DNA of 64,000 nt from NCBI RefSeq assembly GCF_051014445.1, contig NC_135141.1:28047422-28111421 (forward strand). The letters are read 5' to 3'. The stretch's first letter is position 1, and each line of letters begins with the position of its first letter. The translations under genes were made by a program, and so were the position numbers. Source of the DNA: Colletes latitarsis (lineage: Eukaryota > Arthropoda > Insecta > Hymenoptera > Colletidae). This document shows, one piece after another, positions 28,701-43,700 of the stretch. The notes beneath the pieces were generated by a model. That model made no database searches and was not told the DNA's origin. It was given only the letters and a program-made list of their open reading frames with translations.

Positions 28701-31700
28701 GACGAGCTCGAGGAACCTGTGCCCGTGTCCGGTCGATCGTCGCGGCTCAGGGTCACCGACATGGTGCAACAGATGAACAGCAGCTCGACGTCGAATCTCA
28801 GCAATTACAACGAGCCCCGTGCCGAGACCAGGATGTACTCCAAGTCCACGGAGGACATATTCTCGCAGTTCTCGGTCGGTCCGTTCACCAGGGTGCCGAT
28901 CAATCAGCTGGGCCAACGGCTGAAGAAACAGGAGGAGGAGGAGTCGCTTCTCTGTCAGGTAAAAAAAAACTCGGATCCATTTTCAACCTGTGGAGACGAT
29001 CCTAGTGGCCATCCCGTAGTAGACGACGAGATAGATTATCCCTGCTTGGAAACCAAACCCATAGGAGCTTCCAGCCTGGAGGGGGGCGTGTCGCGCGAGG
29101 TAACGAACGCCCGCGAACCTCCGGAAATATCCCTAGAACACGAGCACGTGCGCGCAACCAGAACCCCGAACGCTGTACCGACGATCCTCGAGCATCCAGC
29201 GGAGTTCGACCAGGATCTAGCGAAATCCTTGGCCGGCGGGCAGCAGGACGACGTGGACGAGTGTTCGTCGTGCAACAGGAACGCCAGCGAACGGCTGTGG
29301 AGGGTCATAGTGGAGAAGCAGGCCGTGGAGAAAGAGGCTTCCGCGGGTAAGGTGGCGGAGACGGCGGAGAAGTCGCTGGAAAAGAAAGAGAGCGAGAAAG
29401 AGAAGGATGAGAAGGAGGGGGCGAAGGCAACGGAAGCAGCGAGGGGACACAGTGTCCACGGTGTTCGTTGCCCCCCACCAAGCGGTACCGACGGCCTGGA
29501 AGCCGGTCAGAGGAGTGGGAATCCAGCGGCGGCCGTGGTAGTTGATACGAATCATCGCGGTGATCGCGACAAACGTCACGAGGAGAACGCGGCGGCAACA
29601 ACGGCGACGGTTAGGGTAGCAGACGCGACGATGACGACCACGGCGAAACGGTCCTTCGTCACGCCGTCACCTATCAAGGACCCGTCCTCGGGGAGGATAC
29701 AGAGGGGCATGGCCGTGGACGCGTCCCCCGTGACCGCGGTCAAGGAGGAAAGGAAGAAGGGCGGACTGGGTGGATTCCTTCAGAGATTCTCGAGGCTACG
29801 GTTCAGTGGTAGATCGAAAGTGCCGCGTTCCGAGGTGCAGAAAAAGAGTGATACGCTCGGCCAAGTGAATCGCGGCAAGGTGAACGAGGAACATGCTAAA
29901 AAGGAGCCGGATTACATCATTATTCCGTTGCACGGGCCGGAAGATGAGAGGCGCAAGGACGAACACGCCGCCGTGGATACCAAGACGGACGGGAGGACCG
30001 TTGGCGACGTTCAACGAAGCTCCTCCAACGTTAGGTGAGTTCCCTATTCTTTAGATTTAAAAAAAAACATTACAACCGATATACCTATTTATCTCTGTTT
30101 CATGCGTTGTTTTCTCATTTTTACTTGTTGCAAGCTTCTTTAATCGATTACTATCCTAAGTGACAATAAGGTTTATTTTGCCTTTTGTAAATAGTTTTAC
30201 TATGGATAAAAACAATACCAAAACGTCTAGTAACAAAATAGTCCACATATATTCTTTGCCAAGAAGTTTAAAAAAACATACACGTATAAAAGTTCTACAA
30301 GTAAAAATAGGACCAAAATGTAAAGTAACAAACAACTTCATAAATGCTTTGACAAGAAACTAAAAGAAAAATATTTAAATACTGTTTCTCTCGATTCAAT
30401 GCAAGACAAGATACCAGTGCGTACGTTAAATAGATCAAAAGTGCTGCGAACCAACGCAAAATATGTACCACTTTTACACGCGAGGGCATATTTAATTAAC
30501 ACCATAACCACGTACTAGCAAATGAGAATTTGCTCACTTCCTTCCTAACGAAACAGATTTATTCAATGTTTTTTTTTTACAAACGATCTCCTAATAATGC
30601 TGGAAGATGTAACTTGAGCATTTCATCAAAATGGCTGACATAGATCGTATGCCTAGTACGTTATCTATAAAAAGCTGTTACTTCTATGAGAATTTTTATT
30701 GATAATCTCAGCAAAGATACGTGATAACGTATGTAGTTTGTCTAGAAGACTGATTCACAGAATTCTCACGTCTCTACTAATAAAGGAAGGAACCTCTGCG
30801 CCCGGAAGCCCAGTTCCCGACTTCACCGTTACTGAAATAAATTATTAAAATAATACATCCATGTTTCCTAAATATACGCGTGTGCGCAATTTCCAACGAC
30901 TGGAAAAGGCAGCGCCGCTCTAAATATTCACCGAATCCCCAGAGACATAAATCGATATGGATTTCGTGAAACACAGACGCGTTCCTAATCGATATGGGTG
31001 GAGCATATAAAACTCGATTGATTCTAATTAAAGGGGGCGCGCGGAGGATGTGTGCGACGAAGAAGAAATTATAAATGACGGTGCACGTTTGGGTACAAAG
31101 GCCGTGGTACCATTAACCTAATCTTCGCTCGCACAGCGTATCGTAACGCTTGTATTGTTTGCCTTTAAATTTACGATCCGAAGCGGTCGCATTTACTCAT
31201 CGACAGCCGCTGACTTTGACCTCAGCAATTGTTTACACGATTTCGCCCAAGGTATATACGCAGCCACTGTGAATCACTGTATACGCGTTGTTTCTACGGC
31301 TTCGGTGTAAACATTTGTCTTACGCAGGCCGTAAAAATGGGTCGTTAAAATTTTCAATTACCTCGACTAGTTCCGCCACGTTTATCTGCAGCGTATACAC
31401 GCCGGGACACGACGTTAGAAAAATATTTGCCTGCTGTCTCGAGATTGTGGCCATTTTTAAGGTACGAATCGGTGACACGGTTCTCCGTTCCTTTTATTCG
31501 ATAATTTGAAATATGCAGCCGCTAGGCATAAAAGGGTTAATAGTTTTATTACGTAACAACGTATCGTCTTACGTAATTATCGGATTACGAAAGAGCTCGC
31601 GTACGGTATCAGCCTTCTGTTTAGGATCCAAAGACCAGTCGCGTATGTATTGGAAATTGAATATCGCCGCTGCGTCGTTAAAGTACATTGACTGGCGGCT

Positions 31701-34700
31701 CGGATTCGTAAACAACCTTTCTAGATGTCCGTGAATCTGTTTCGAGGCATGTTTCTCCTCTGCGAGTGGCAAGCAACGAGGTCAGTGATATCGTGGCTTT
31801 CGTAATGGCGGCCAGAGTAGGAACAGCTGCCAGTCCCGCGCTTACCACCCACTCCTCCCATCATCCGTTCGAGTCTTATCCAGCTTCTTAATTCTGCTTT
31901 CGTCGCGACCCACGCCGAACGCGAATCTCCGGTAGAGATTCACCGCGTCTCTAACGGCCGTTTTCCCCCCCCCCCTAACAGTGCCTCGCATCCCGCATCT
32001 AATTCCACTCTAATCAGGCTTCGCGCTCGCCCGATCGATGGGATTTCACTCTCGTTCGCGTTCCTGCCGATCCTCGGCCCCAGCGTATCGGTTCTCCGGG
32101 TCAAATTCTCCCCTAGTTCTCCCCCTAAGGTCGAACACCTTGGGTCGAACGTCGACAATAGGATCACGGTGCCGTGGACGAGGAAACATAGAAAAGACAA
32201 ACGATATTCGGTAGCTTGCAATCTTATGTAGGGTGTACGGTCAACCCTGGGAAAAATTTTAATGGGGGATTCTAGAGGCCAAAATAAGACAAAAATCAAG
32301 AATATCAATTTCTTGACTGAGGCTTCGTTAAGTAGTTATTCGTTAAAAATTCGAGTGAAATTTTTCGACAAAATTAAAAAATTTCAAATCGTTTTGGAAA
32401 AATTATTTTCGATTGCAGGGGTTAATTACAATCATTTTTGGTCAACACACATACCCCTGAATTCCTACGCAGTTTCGAGAAAAAAATTCGAGAAGTTGGC
32501 CAAATCGGCGTTCTACAGCCGCAACATTTTATTACGTTGCAAAATTTCAGACTTTGTTTTGTAATTACTTTCACGAACCTTCTACCTAAAAATTTCAAAT
32601 CGTTCTGGAAAAATTATTTTCGGTTGCGGGGGTCAATTACAATCATTTTTGGTGGATAGACATACCCCCGAAATCCTATCGGCTTTTTAGAAAAAAATTC
32701 GAGAAGTTGTGAAATTTCTCGATGGAAAAAAAAATTTAAAATCGTTTTGGAAAAATTATTTTCGGTTGCAGGAGTCGATTACAATGATTTTTGGTCATTA
32801 CACATACACTCGAAATCCTACCCAGCTTCGAGGAAAAAATTCCTTACCGAAAATCTAATGTGAGGTCAGAAATGCTTCCCTGAAAGTTCGTGCGAATCTT
32901 TAAAATGTCATAACTTCTGAACGGATTGGACGATTTTAAGGTTTAAAAAAGCAAACTACGCGTATTTTAATGTAGAATATGTAGAAATTGCAAAAATATT
33001 CGAAAAGTTGATCTTTGACCCCGTAAACTGAGAAAAACCCAATAAAAATGGTCCAATTTTCAAACAGCCATAACTCCTCCAATAGTGAATATATTTCAAT
33101 GAAACTTTTTCCTGAAGTAGAGCTCATGGATACCTACAAAAAAGTATTACACAACTTTTTTGTAGGGCGTCAAACAAAATTATTAAAAATCGAAAACGCA
33201 ATTCTAAGAAAAATCGACAAGGTGCTTAAATTTTTCGGTGAAAAAGAAAAATTTCAAAACGTTCCGAAAAAATTATTTTCGATTGCAAGGGTCAATTATA
33301 ATCATTTTTGATGAATAGATATACCCCGGAAATCCTGCCCAGTTTGGAGAAAAAAATTCGAGAAGGTGTGAAATTTTTGGACGAAATTAAAAAATTTCAA
33401 ATCGTTCTAAAAAAATTATTTTCGGTTGTAGGGGTCGATTACAATCACTTTTGGTCATTAAACATATCCCCGAAATCCTATTCAGTTTCGAGAAAAAAAT
33501 TCCTTACCGAAAATATAGTTTCTGACCAGAAATGCTGCCCGAAAATTTCATGTGAATCTTTAAAACGTCGTAACTTCTGAACGGATTGGACGATTTTAAT
33601 GTTTAAAAAAGCAAACTACGCGTATTTTAGCGAAGAATATGAACAAATCGCAAAAATATTCGAAAAGTTGGTCCTTAACCCCGCAAAATGCAGAAAACCC
33701 AATAAAAGTGGTTCAATTTTCAAACAGCCATAACTCCTACAATAGTGAATATATTTCAATGAAACTTTTTTCTGAAGTAGAGCCCGTAGGTACCTACAAA
33801 AAAGTATTACACAACTTTTTTGTAGGGTGTCAAACAAAATTATTAAAAATCGAAAACGCAATTTTAAGAAAAATCGACAGGGGGTATTTAATTGATATAT
33901 ACATAAATTTTTCAGCGAAAAAAAAAAATTTCAAATCGTTCTAAAAAAATTATTTTCGGTTGCAGGGGGCGATTACAATCATTTTTGGTCAATAGCCATA
34001 CCCTCGAAATCTTGCGCATTTTCGAGAAAAAAATTCATTTTGTGCGAAACTTCAAACATTAATAAAATTTTTACGAAGCCTCAATCAACAAATTGGTATT
34101 CTTGATTTTCGTCTTATTTTGGCCCCTAGAATTCCCTATTAAAATTTTTCCCCGTGATGGTCGAACACCCTGTATGGATCATCGAATATTAATAATGTTT
34201 CGTTCAATCTTTTGCAGGTGAATGCACACACAGAGGAGGTGATTGATATTTTTTTTAAGTCAACCTACTTATGACGAAGAATTGTTAGCTTCGAAGATAT
34301 TTCCAACTTCTCTCAATAGCCAACGCGTTCCACGTGTCGAGATGCATTCTGCGAATCGCGGAAGAGAAAAAATAGAGTTTCGCCATGGAGAATCAGTCCG
34401 CCTCTCTTAATCGAATTTCACTTTCGCCCGGTTCTGTATCGTTCTCACGTAATTCGACCTAATTGCATTCCCTAACGCCGAACGTCGACCGTTTAACCTT
34501 TATCCGCGTCCCCCCTTCCGCCATTTTCCCTCTGGCTTGTCTGAAAATCGTCCGCGCCATCTCCGGCGCGCCTCGATGCTCCTCTTTCATGTAAATATCT
34601 TTTCTTGGGACTATCGCGGACCGTCAGTTTCCGTCTGACTTTTCTGCCAATTAATCTCAATCTCCGTCATGACCCTTGCTCGTTAACGATTCATTTCCTT

Positions 34701-37700
34701 TTACTTCGTCGATCGCAAGTGGTTCGGTTGCGCCGGAGTTGTTTATCTTTGAGCCACCCCCCCCGGGAGACGGGATTTTAGGGAACGACGCTCCCGTCGG
34801 TTTTAAAAGTCTAATGATAAAGAGATCGATTGTATCGTTATTTTTTCTTTCTAATTTACGTTTCGACCTTTTCACGGCTGAATTAATCAGCGATAGGAGG
34901 AACCTTTGCGTTGAATTATTCTCGTAATTTAACAAGTCTGATTCATAATCGAGCCACGATCTTGGTATATTAAAATCCACACATTTTCATACTCTTTTAT
35001 CATTTAATAATTGTAGACGCGAAAGTGTCTTTCAATCTATTTTGATAAAATTATTGCTCTAATAGAAGGATCGTTCGGCGCGACTTCAAATAGTTTCGTC
35101 CAGAAAAAGCGTAAGTTGACGGGCTCCGGACATGGCTGATCCCTTAAAGACCGTTCTCCAGTTCCCCGCGCGGTTTCGTTTTTATTACAAGCTTCGTTAT
35201 CTCCAGATCGAACTCGTTTCTCAGAACGAAAGGCGTATCTGATCCCCTCTCGTTTGGTTTTTACAAACATCTGTTTTATCGCGCGGAATTCCGCCGAATC
35301 AGCGCTGCTTGCACCTCCAGACGGTCTTTTCTTGCGCGCCGCTTCGACTGCATTCGCTTCAGCGGCGAGTGACAATGGTAGAAAATGGCCCATTTTGGCG
35401 CTCGTCCGCGAAAAAAGTAAAATCGCCACGGAACAATGCATCGCCGTGTCGCGGGTAATGAGAAAACTAATATGAAAAATGAACAAAAAGAACTGGCTTT
35501 GAAGAGCAACTTGTTTGGAATTCGTTGGAACTTGAGTTCCTCGTATATTTTAATACTTCGATCGCTTTAACAGATTTACGTTGGTCAGTCGTTACTTGTA
35601 ATTGCACAGTTTCCTTCTTCGATTTTATTTTTATTACAGAGTTTATACAAGGTGTTCGGCCAACCCTGGGAAAAATTAACAATTCAAAAATTTCAAATCG
35701 TTCTGGAAAAATTATTTTCCGTTGCGGTGGTCAATTACAATCATTTTTGGTGAATAGACATACCCTCGAAATCCTAACCTGTTTCTAGAAAAAAATTCGA
35801 GTAGGTGTGAAATTTTTAGACGAAATTAAAAAATTTCAAATCGTTCTGGAAAAATTATATTTAGTTACAGGGAGCAGTTACAATTATTTTTGGTCATTAT
35901 ACATACCCCCGAATTCCTACGCACTTTCGAGAAAAAAATTTGAGAAGATGGACAAATTGCCGTTCTACATCCGCAACTTCGAACGTTAATAACTTTTTAA
36001 CGAAGCCTCCATCGACAAATTGGTATTCTTGATTTTCGTCTTATTTTGGCCCCTAGAATCTCCCATTGTAATTATATTTTTTTTTTTCCATGTATTTGTC
36101 TATGGAGGTACAGTCCATCACTTCTATGCATAAGTGTGTGTCCCCTCTTCACTCGTTACCTAAGTATTCGATTAATGGAACAATTAATATCGGAATATTC
36201 GAAGTGGGATTCGACAAGGAGTATACAAGCGCTCTGCCAACTGGTATTTGGCATGAGCGTCGCTCGAGCGCGAGCAGTAATCGTCCATATAATTCTTTTC
36301 TCGTTTTCTTCTGTTTGACACAGTGTCATTGACTCCGCGCGGCGTGTACTATTGGAAATTCGTTCCAAGCGTTCAACGTCCGTTTATCTCCCTTTAGCCG
36401 CGAATATTCGAGTCCCCGCGATTCTTCGTTTATTTAATAATGCTCCGAGCATAACGAGGCCGATATCCCACGGCTGTTTACATCCACGATGCGTGTTAGG
36501 GGGGCCCGATGAATCATCGCGAGACGCGGTAACGCCTGTGTAATTCAAGTACCCGTTGCGTTCGCTGCGACCTTTGGCGCGTCTGTCGCTCTGGAGTCGG
36601 TCGCTTACAATGCGAACGAATCTCGCGGGGCCGAAAGTAGCGTAAAACGGGCCGCGTTCCAGCAATAATACTTCACGAGGGTTCCCTTTCGTTCCCATCC
36701 GAAGCTAGTCGTATATTTAGAGGTGTGACTTCAACGCTGAACTTTATCGGGCCGTTAAGTAATCCTGACGTGTCGCTGTCTTGCAATACTAACGAAGTAA
36801 ACACGGTGACGCTATGATTTGTGCAACGTTAAAATTAGTCTCGAGCAGCGGTTTCGAACCGTTTCAAAAAATTATAGTGGGAGATTCTAGAGGCCAAATT
36901 AAGACGAAAATCAACAATAGCAATTCCTCGATTGAGGCCTCGTTAAAAAGTTACTAAAAAATTTCAAATCGTTCTGAAAAAATTATTTTTAGTTACAGGG
37001 GGCAATTACGATTATATTTGGTCATTAGACATACCCTCGAAATCCTACCCATTTTCAAGAAAAAAATTCGAGAAGATGTGAAATTTTTCGACAAAATTAA
37101 AGAATTTCAAATCGTTTTGAAAAAATTATTTTCGATTGCAGGGGTTAATTACAATCATTTTTGGTCAACACACATACCCTCGAAATCCTACCCATTTTCT
37201 AGAAAAAAATTCGAGAAGCTGTGAAATTTTTCGACAAAATTAAAGAATTTCGAATTGCTTTGAAAAAATTATTTTCGATTGCAGGGGTTAATTACAATCA
37301 TTTTTGGTCAACACACATACCCTCGAAATCCTACCCATTTTCTAGAAAAAAATTCGAGAAGATGTGAAATTTTTCGACAAAATTAAAGAATTTCAAATCG
37401 TTTTGAAAAAATTATTTTCGATTGCAGGGGTTAATTACAATCATTTTTGGTCAACACACATACCCTCGAAATCCTACCCATTTTCAAGAAAAAAATTCGA
37501 GAAACTGAAATTTTTCGACAAAATTAAAGAATTTCGAATTGCTTTGAAAAAATTATTTTCGATTGCAGGGGTTAATTACAATCATTTTTGGTCGATAGAC
37601 ATACCCTCGAAATCCTACCCATTTTCAAGAAAAAAATTCGAGAAGATGTGAAATTTTTCGACAAAATTAAAGAATTTCAAATCGTTTTGAAAAAATTATT

Positions 37701-40700
37701 TTCGATTGCAGGGGTTAATTACAATCATTTTTGGTCAACACACATACCCCTGAATTCCTACGCAGTTTCTTGAAAAAAATTCGAGAAGTTGGACAAATCG
37801 GCGTTCTACAGCCGCAACTTTGAACGTTAATAACTTTTAAACGAAGCCTCCATCAACGAATTGGTATCCTTGATTTTCGTCTTATTTTGGCCTCTAGAAT
37901 CTCCCATTAAAATTTTTCCCATGGCTGGCCGAACACTCTGTATAAAGAGTCTCGTAACGTCGAATTTGTTTTGTTAGTTATTCTGAAGAAAAAGAAAAAA
38001 TATTAAATTCGATCGAGAAGGGACAGAAAAGGAAACGCCTGAAACTCTGTCGATCTCTTTATATAACAAATAGCAGAGAAACAAAAAGTTGCGCGAGAAA
38101 TTCAACGACTGACTAGCCGCGCGCTCGGACCACCTCGAACGACTTCCGGACTTGTACTGGAATGAAATAAGATTAATAAGGCTTCCGAGGCTGGTACACC
38201 TACATGCATGGAGGTATATATTTAACCATAGGCTCGTTCATGCTCGCATACCTCGGGTTCGTGGCATCGCGCGAAGCAGAAATATAATTCTCCTTTTGAC
38301 TCTCTCGATGATCAGCCACTCCATCGGAAAAGATATATTTTAAGAGCCTCCTGATTCATCGAATGACACATACCGATTAACAATTAAAATAAGTCGTTCC
38401 ACAAATTTATCGACAGCGTAGTCGCGAGAGCTGTGTCATTATTTTTCTACCGATTTGCTCGTTTAAACGCGAGTTTCATAAACTGTTTTTATGAAAGTCC
38501 GGTTTATCGCGGCCACCATTTTGATGGTTTCTGGAAAACGATACAGAGATAAGCCCGAACACTCCACGCTTATAGAAGTCAGAGATTATCAGATCCGTTT
38601 GAATGGAAACTGTTTTCTGGAAAGGACTGGGAGAGATTATGCACAATCAGAGCTTTTGTATAAGATTCACCCTTAAACGTTGGTTAGATATGCTCGTAAG
38701 GAGACTCTCATTGTTAGATTTAATTCGGTCCACTTAAAAGATTCCCTTGCTTTTAGTCATAATAATGTCTTGCATTGTATCAACCATTATTCGGGATAAA
38801 ATATCCCAACAAAAGGGGGAAAAATTCGGTGATTATAATTTAAATACTTTGATACTCGAGTACACGCGTATTCGAGCGACCAAATCGAAAGTTTATTCGT
38901 TTAAATATTCCAATATTAAATTACTTAAACAGTTCCAACCCTAGTTCGAATACCTTCTCAATGCATAATAGGTTCTAGAAGAGTTCACGATCATATTGCG
39001 TCCATTTTCTTGTCTTTCAAACGTACAAAGCCCATTCCCAGCGTAATGAGATTTATTTGAAGAACATGTTGGTAGCAAATTACAGTACGCGGCGGATCGT
39101 TGGAACGTCTTCCTTGCTGGTCGCATAATGAAAGGTTTGCTTATGCGGTTGGTCGATGGAAAAGTGTCTCGTTAATGATCGTCGATCCCGTTGGCATCCG
39201 TGGACAATATTTCTACCCGGATCGATCGATCGTCGATCGTACCTCGTACAAAGAGGTAGCACGTTTTGAAATTAATCTAATTCTTTTTACTATGTAAATA
39301 TTTTCAACTTTAATAGTAATATTGTAAATATTTTAAAATGCAATCTCTCCAAACAAATTCTCGCATAAAATGTATATATGGTGGGACGTACGAAAAATCA
39401 GTACTTTACAAGGTGTTTTAAATGTTTCAATTACATAAACACTTGACGATCACCATACAATACAGTGTGAGTCACGCAAAATGATTGGGTCACGCCTCTC
39501 CTATGGTTAACAATAGAAGAAAGCGACGGACAAAGTATTTCAACTGTTTTAATAATATTCCAACTTCCTATGACGTTACTTTTATCCGCCAGTGATGCAC
39601 CTGCAAAGTACAACTATCCTTTTTTAAATCTAATATTGCGTGAATCGTGCAGGCCAGAACACGGGAAAAGCAATATTTACAGATGGCGAATAAAATCACC
39701 GTATAACGATTTATTCCTGACGTTTATTCGATCGAACAGTATTTATTCGAAAATAAACCGGTTCGAATGATTATTGAATCTTCTATACGATCGTGTACTG
39801 TGAATTATAAAATCTCCCGTGTGGTTCTTTGAACAGTTCCTCGGTGAAACATAGTTCATAAATAAGCGTGTAATTGTACATCAAAATGAAAGAATCAGCG
39901 GCAGAGTAATTTTCAAGGTAAATATCAAGCTTATGTACACTTTCCTCTTAAATAATAAGTAATTTATATTCGCGTCAATAGGTAAATAGTATTAAAATTC
40001 TTGTTTTCAATTTTCCTGTTTATTTGAAATCGTCATTTTATTCTCGTAAAACCTGAATCGATGCAAAAGAAATTCGTAAGCGGATATCCCGTTGGTCACA
40101 CGAGAGTTAAATATGAATTCTGCTCGACTCTGAATCCGATCCAGAAGAGAGATAATGCTCGATCGAATTGCCCGACTCTGCACCGTCGAAGCTTCGCGGA
40201 GGTCACTTTCCCGAGAAAGAATCGACGGTTGCATTTTTACAGACGTAGATTCAGACGTTTAAGTGCGCACTTATGTCTCTGGTCGAACGTCTGCGGTTGG
40301 TCGTTTCGTCGTGTGGAACCGGAGTGGGTGCTTCAAGTCGGACGGATCCGAATCCGAACGATCTCCTCAATTACTCTCAATCGTTGGGCTCGATTATTTT
40401 TTTTTTTCTTTCGTCTTGCACGCCGAAGAAAAATTAAATCGTGCGTGGCTACGCGTACGCGTACATTCCGAGACAAAAAATGCTATAAACCGACGGAAAT
40501 AAATATTTTAACGTCCTTGGGTACATCCTTCCACAATCCCAATAATTAAAAATAGACCTGATCAGGATTTAAAAATTAAAATTATATTGCTCTTGTATAG
40601 TTCGAAGGGGTGAAGGTGATTGCAGCCCTTACAGAATGACTAAGACTGTAGTGTAGTATTTTTTAGTGACTCGAGAATAACAGATGGTCCAAAATGTACA

Positions 40701-43700
40701 GGGAAAAATTTTAACGGGGGATTCTAGAGGCCAAAATAAGACGAAAATGAAGAATACTAATTTGTTGATGGAGGCTTCGTTAAAAAGTTATTAACGTTCA
40801 AAGTTGCGGCTGTAGAACGGCAATTTGTCCACCTTCTCGAATTTTTTTCTCGAAAGTGCGTAGGAATTCGGGGGTATGTCTAATGACCAAATATAATTGT
40901 AATTGCCCCCTCTAACTAAAAATAATTTTTTCAGAACGATTTGAAATTTTTTTTTCCGTCGAAAAATTTCACACCTTCTCGAATTTTTTTCCCGAAACTG
41001 GGTAGGATTTCGGGGTTATATGTAATGACAAAAAATGATTGTAACTGACCCACGCAACCGAAAATAATTTTTCCACAACGATTTGAAATTTTCGAATTCA
41101 ATTGTTAATAATTTTTTAACGAAGCCTCCATCAACAAATTGGTATTCTTGACTTTCGTCTTATTTTGGCCTCTAAAATCCTCCATTAAAATTTTTCCCCG
41201 AGGGTGGCCGAACACCCCATATAAAAAAAAATCAACGCAAATAAAAAATTTTTAAATATTTCAATCATAATTGCCACTGATCGAGCGTTATCATTTAACA
41301 AGTATGTAATTCTCTCCAATTATCTGTTTTGTTGCGAATCGATGACATTTCAAATATGCCGCGCTTTCTCTAATAATTCAAGCAGTATCGAACAATTTTT
41401 CACGAAATAATGGAGAAGTGAAATTTTTCTACGCGGTCTTCAGTCGCTGTCGCGAAACATGGCCGCGACAGGGGCACACGATAGTCACGGCGCGATCTTT
41501 CGACGATCTTTCTCGATCGAACAGGTTGCCGGAGCCGCTCGATCGGAATGCGTCGTTTAATCACGGGCGAGCATGCCCACCGGACAGTGGTCCATGATTA
41601 TTTAGATGTTGGGCTCGCGAGACAAACAAGCGCTCGGATTGGCTGGCGTACGTTGCATCCGTGGATACGCTTCCGCGTTTTCTTCGCGTAACGGGAGCTG
41701 CGTGATTGATGATCAGATCGCGTGAAAGCTTCGCTACGAATTCACCGCGGCGAGCAGCCTTTTAAAATAGCCATTCGATACCGAGAAACCTGTAATTTCG
41801 ATCGTGCTGTTACTTGATTCCCCGTTCCTTTAACCCCGGAAGTGCGAGGGTTACGGGGCCCCCTCTTCGAGAATCGAAACGATACCGATCGATCCGCTGC
41901 TCGGTTTTTAAACGATCCTGCGTCTGAGGGGCATTTATGCATTCTCTGAAACGCGCCTCTCGTCTGGTAGACGTCTATCGGGAAAACGATTTGCATACAG
42001 CGGTCTTGCCTCGCCTGAATTGTATCGAAAGCCATTTCGTGTCTCGTGGATCGATGAATTACGAAGTGCTCCTTTGAGATTAATAAATACTAGGGAAACA
42101 TAAATTTAGAGAGTGTACGTGCGTTTACAAAAACGTAACTTTTCTTTCTTTTTGAATCGTACAGTTCGAGGGAACGGTATGTGAAAATGGATATTTTTCA
42201 GCATTCAGAGTAGCGTATCCCCTTAATTTATATGCAGCACGCCCATTCTGGTCGTTTCTCTTTCGGATGGAACGATAAAGCCGCTCTACCGTGACCAGTC
42301 GATGTCGGCAATTAACTTTTTGCCTTTTGGAATCAATGATTTCGCGACACGCCTCTCTGGATCGCGAGAAACTCGTCCCGACTTGACCCTACGCGGTCTT
42401 CCGAGACCTCGATTGACCCCCCACGCGTTTCTACATTATTTATAACTTATACGGGATGAGGCACTTGAGACCATCACTTCAAATAACGTCTAGCCTATTC
42501 ACCGAATTAAACTAAAATATTCAACGTCCAAACTATTTGTTTGGATTGTACAGATAAGCTCTATGGTTGTAATACTACTGTACGGAACTATAGAAATTAT
42601 TTTCATTTTAGTTTTATGAGCATCTCTACTCATTTATACTTTTTGTAAAATTTGAACGTACATTTATAATTTTATATTACAAGTTGGATGTTTCCTGGAT
42701 CAACTCGAAAACTATACATTTTTTGTATAATATTTGTTGATTTAAACGTTACAAAATTACTGAACGGTAAAAGACAGTTCACTTTCACCCTAAACTATTT
42801 TATTTCGAATATTCAATGAACCTTGCAAAGCTGTGCAATAAAATCTAACGTGTGTGCAATTAAGGGAGTATTGCTGTCTAGGCTGTCATTTCTCCAGTCT
42901 TTCTTTGTGATTTTTTTTTTAACGACAGGTAGGTTGTTCTGTGCTGATATTTTGCAGGAATATTTATTGGTCTTATAGGTGTGTACAGTATTTTTTTCAT
43001 CAACAAATATTAAAAATTGCGAGAGTTATAGCTCCTTGTTTAAAAAAACGCATTTAAACTGGCTTATATGATGTTTCAAGATCTAGCAGATGGATTTACT
43101 TCAAATTTGGGGAGAATATTCAGCAGACACGCCTTTATCGGTGAAACTAGAGATTTTAAAAAATATTGAGTTTTACTATTTTTTTTAATACGCTAAAGAC
43201 AAGAGAACGATTAGAAAATAGAAATTCGAAACTTGAAGTGTCGCCATTTCTTTATTTATCAGGATTTTTACTTCTCCCTAGTTTCTACTATAACTACAAC
43301 GTTCCTTGTGAAGATACTTTAACCCCCTCTGTTTCAAATTAGTGACTTGGCTGGAATCCTGGAAGCCATTGGAGCACCTTTTCCAGAAGAGCCATTAAAT
43401 AAGAAGTTATTATTTTTAATATTTTTCCATGAAAAAAATATTGTACATGCTTAGAAGATGAATAAATATATCTACAAAGTCTCAGTACAAAACAGCCTAC
43501 CTATCGATAAAAAAAAAAATCACAAAAAGGGCCGTAAAATTGACAGTCTTAGACAGCAATACTCCCTTAATGTGATAAAAAGGCAGTGCTTAATTTTGTT
43601 ATTAGACTGTTTAGAATAGCGTAAGCTACGACTAGACTGTGAATGTTCATGCATTTATAGGAAATTTTAATCCTCAAAAAACTAGAAAATGGTACTTAAT

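Noticed and set aside
27601..28916. Long open frames antisense to exon 4 (up to 341 codons)
   Set aside because: They mirror the GC-rich coding strand. Their translations are Leu/Val/Arg-rich with no domain, while the + strand frame has matching splice phases at both ends.
30160..30363. 67-codon + frame just after exon 4
   Set aside because: It lies in the intron after a strong donor, is AT-rich, and an equally open frame lies on the other strand.
35037..35486. 149-codon minus-strand frame
   Set aside because: No recognisable motif, no splice context and mixed composition. It is treated as chance in a GC-richer intron patch.
37364..37773. Peptide-like repeats (FFDKIKEFQIVLKKLFSIAG and similar) in the 143-bp units
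   Set aside because: The same peptide appears in many copies because the DNA unit is repeated. Unit length is usually 143 bp, so the frame breaks from unit to unit. There are no starts, splice signals or long joined frames, and stop codons interrupt most copies.
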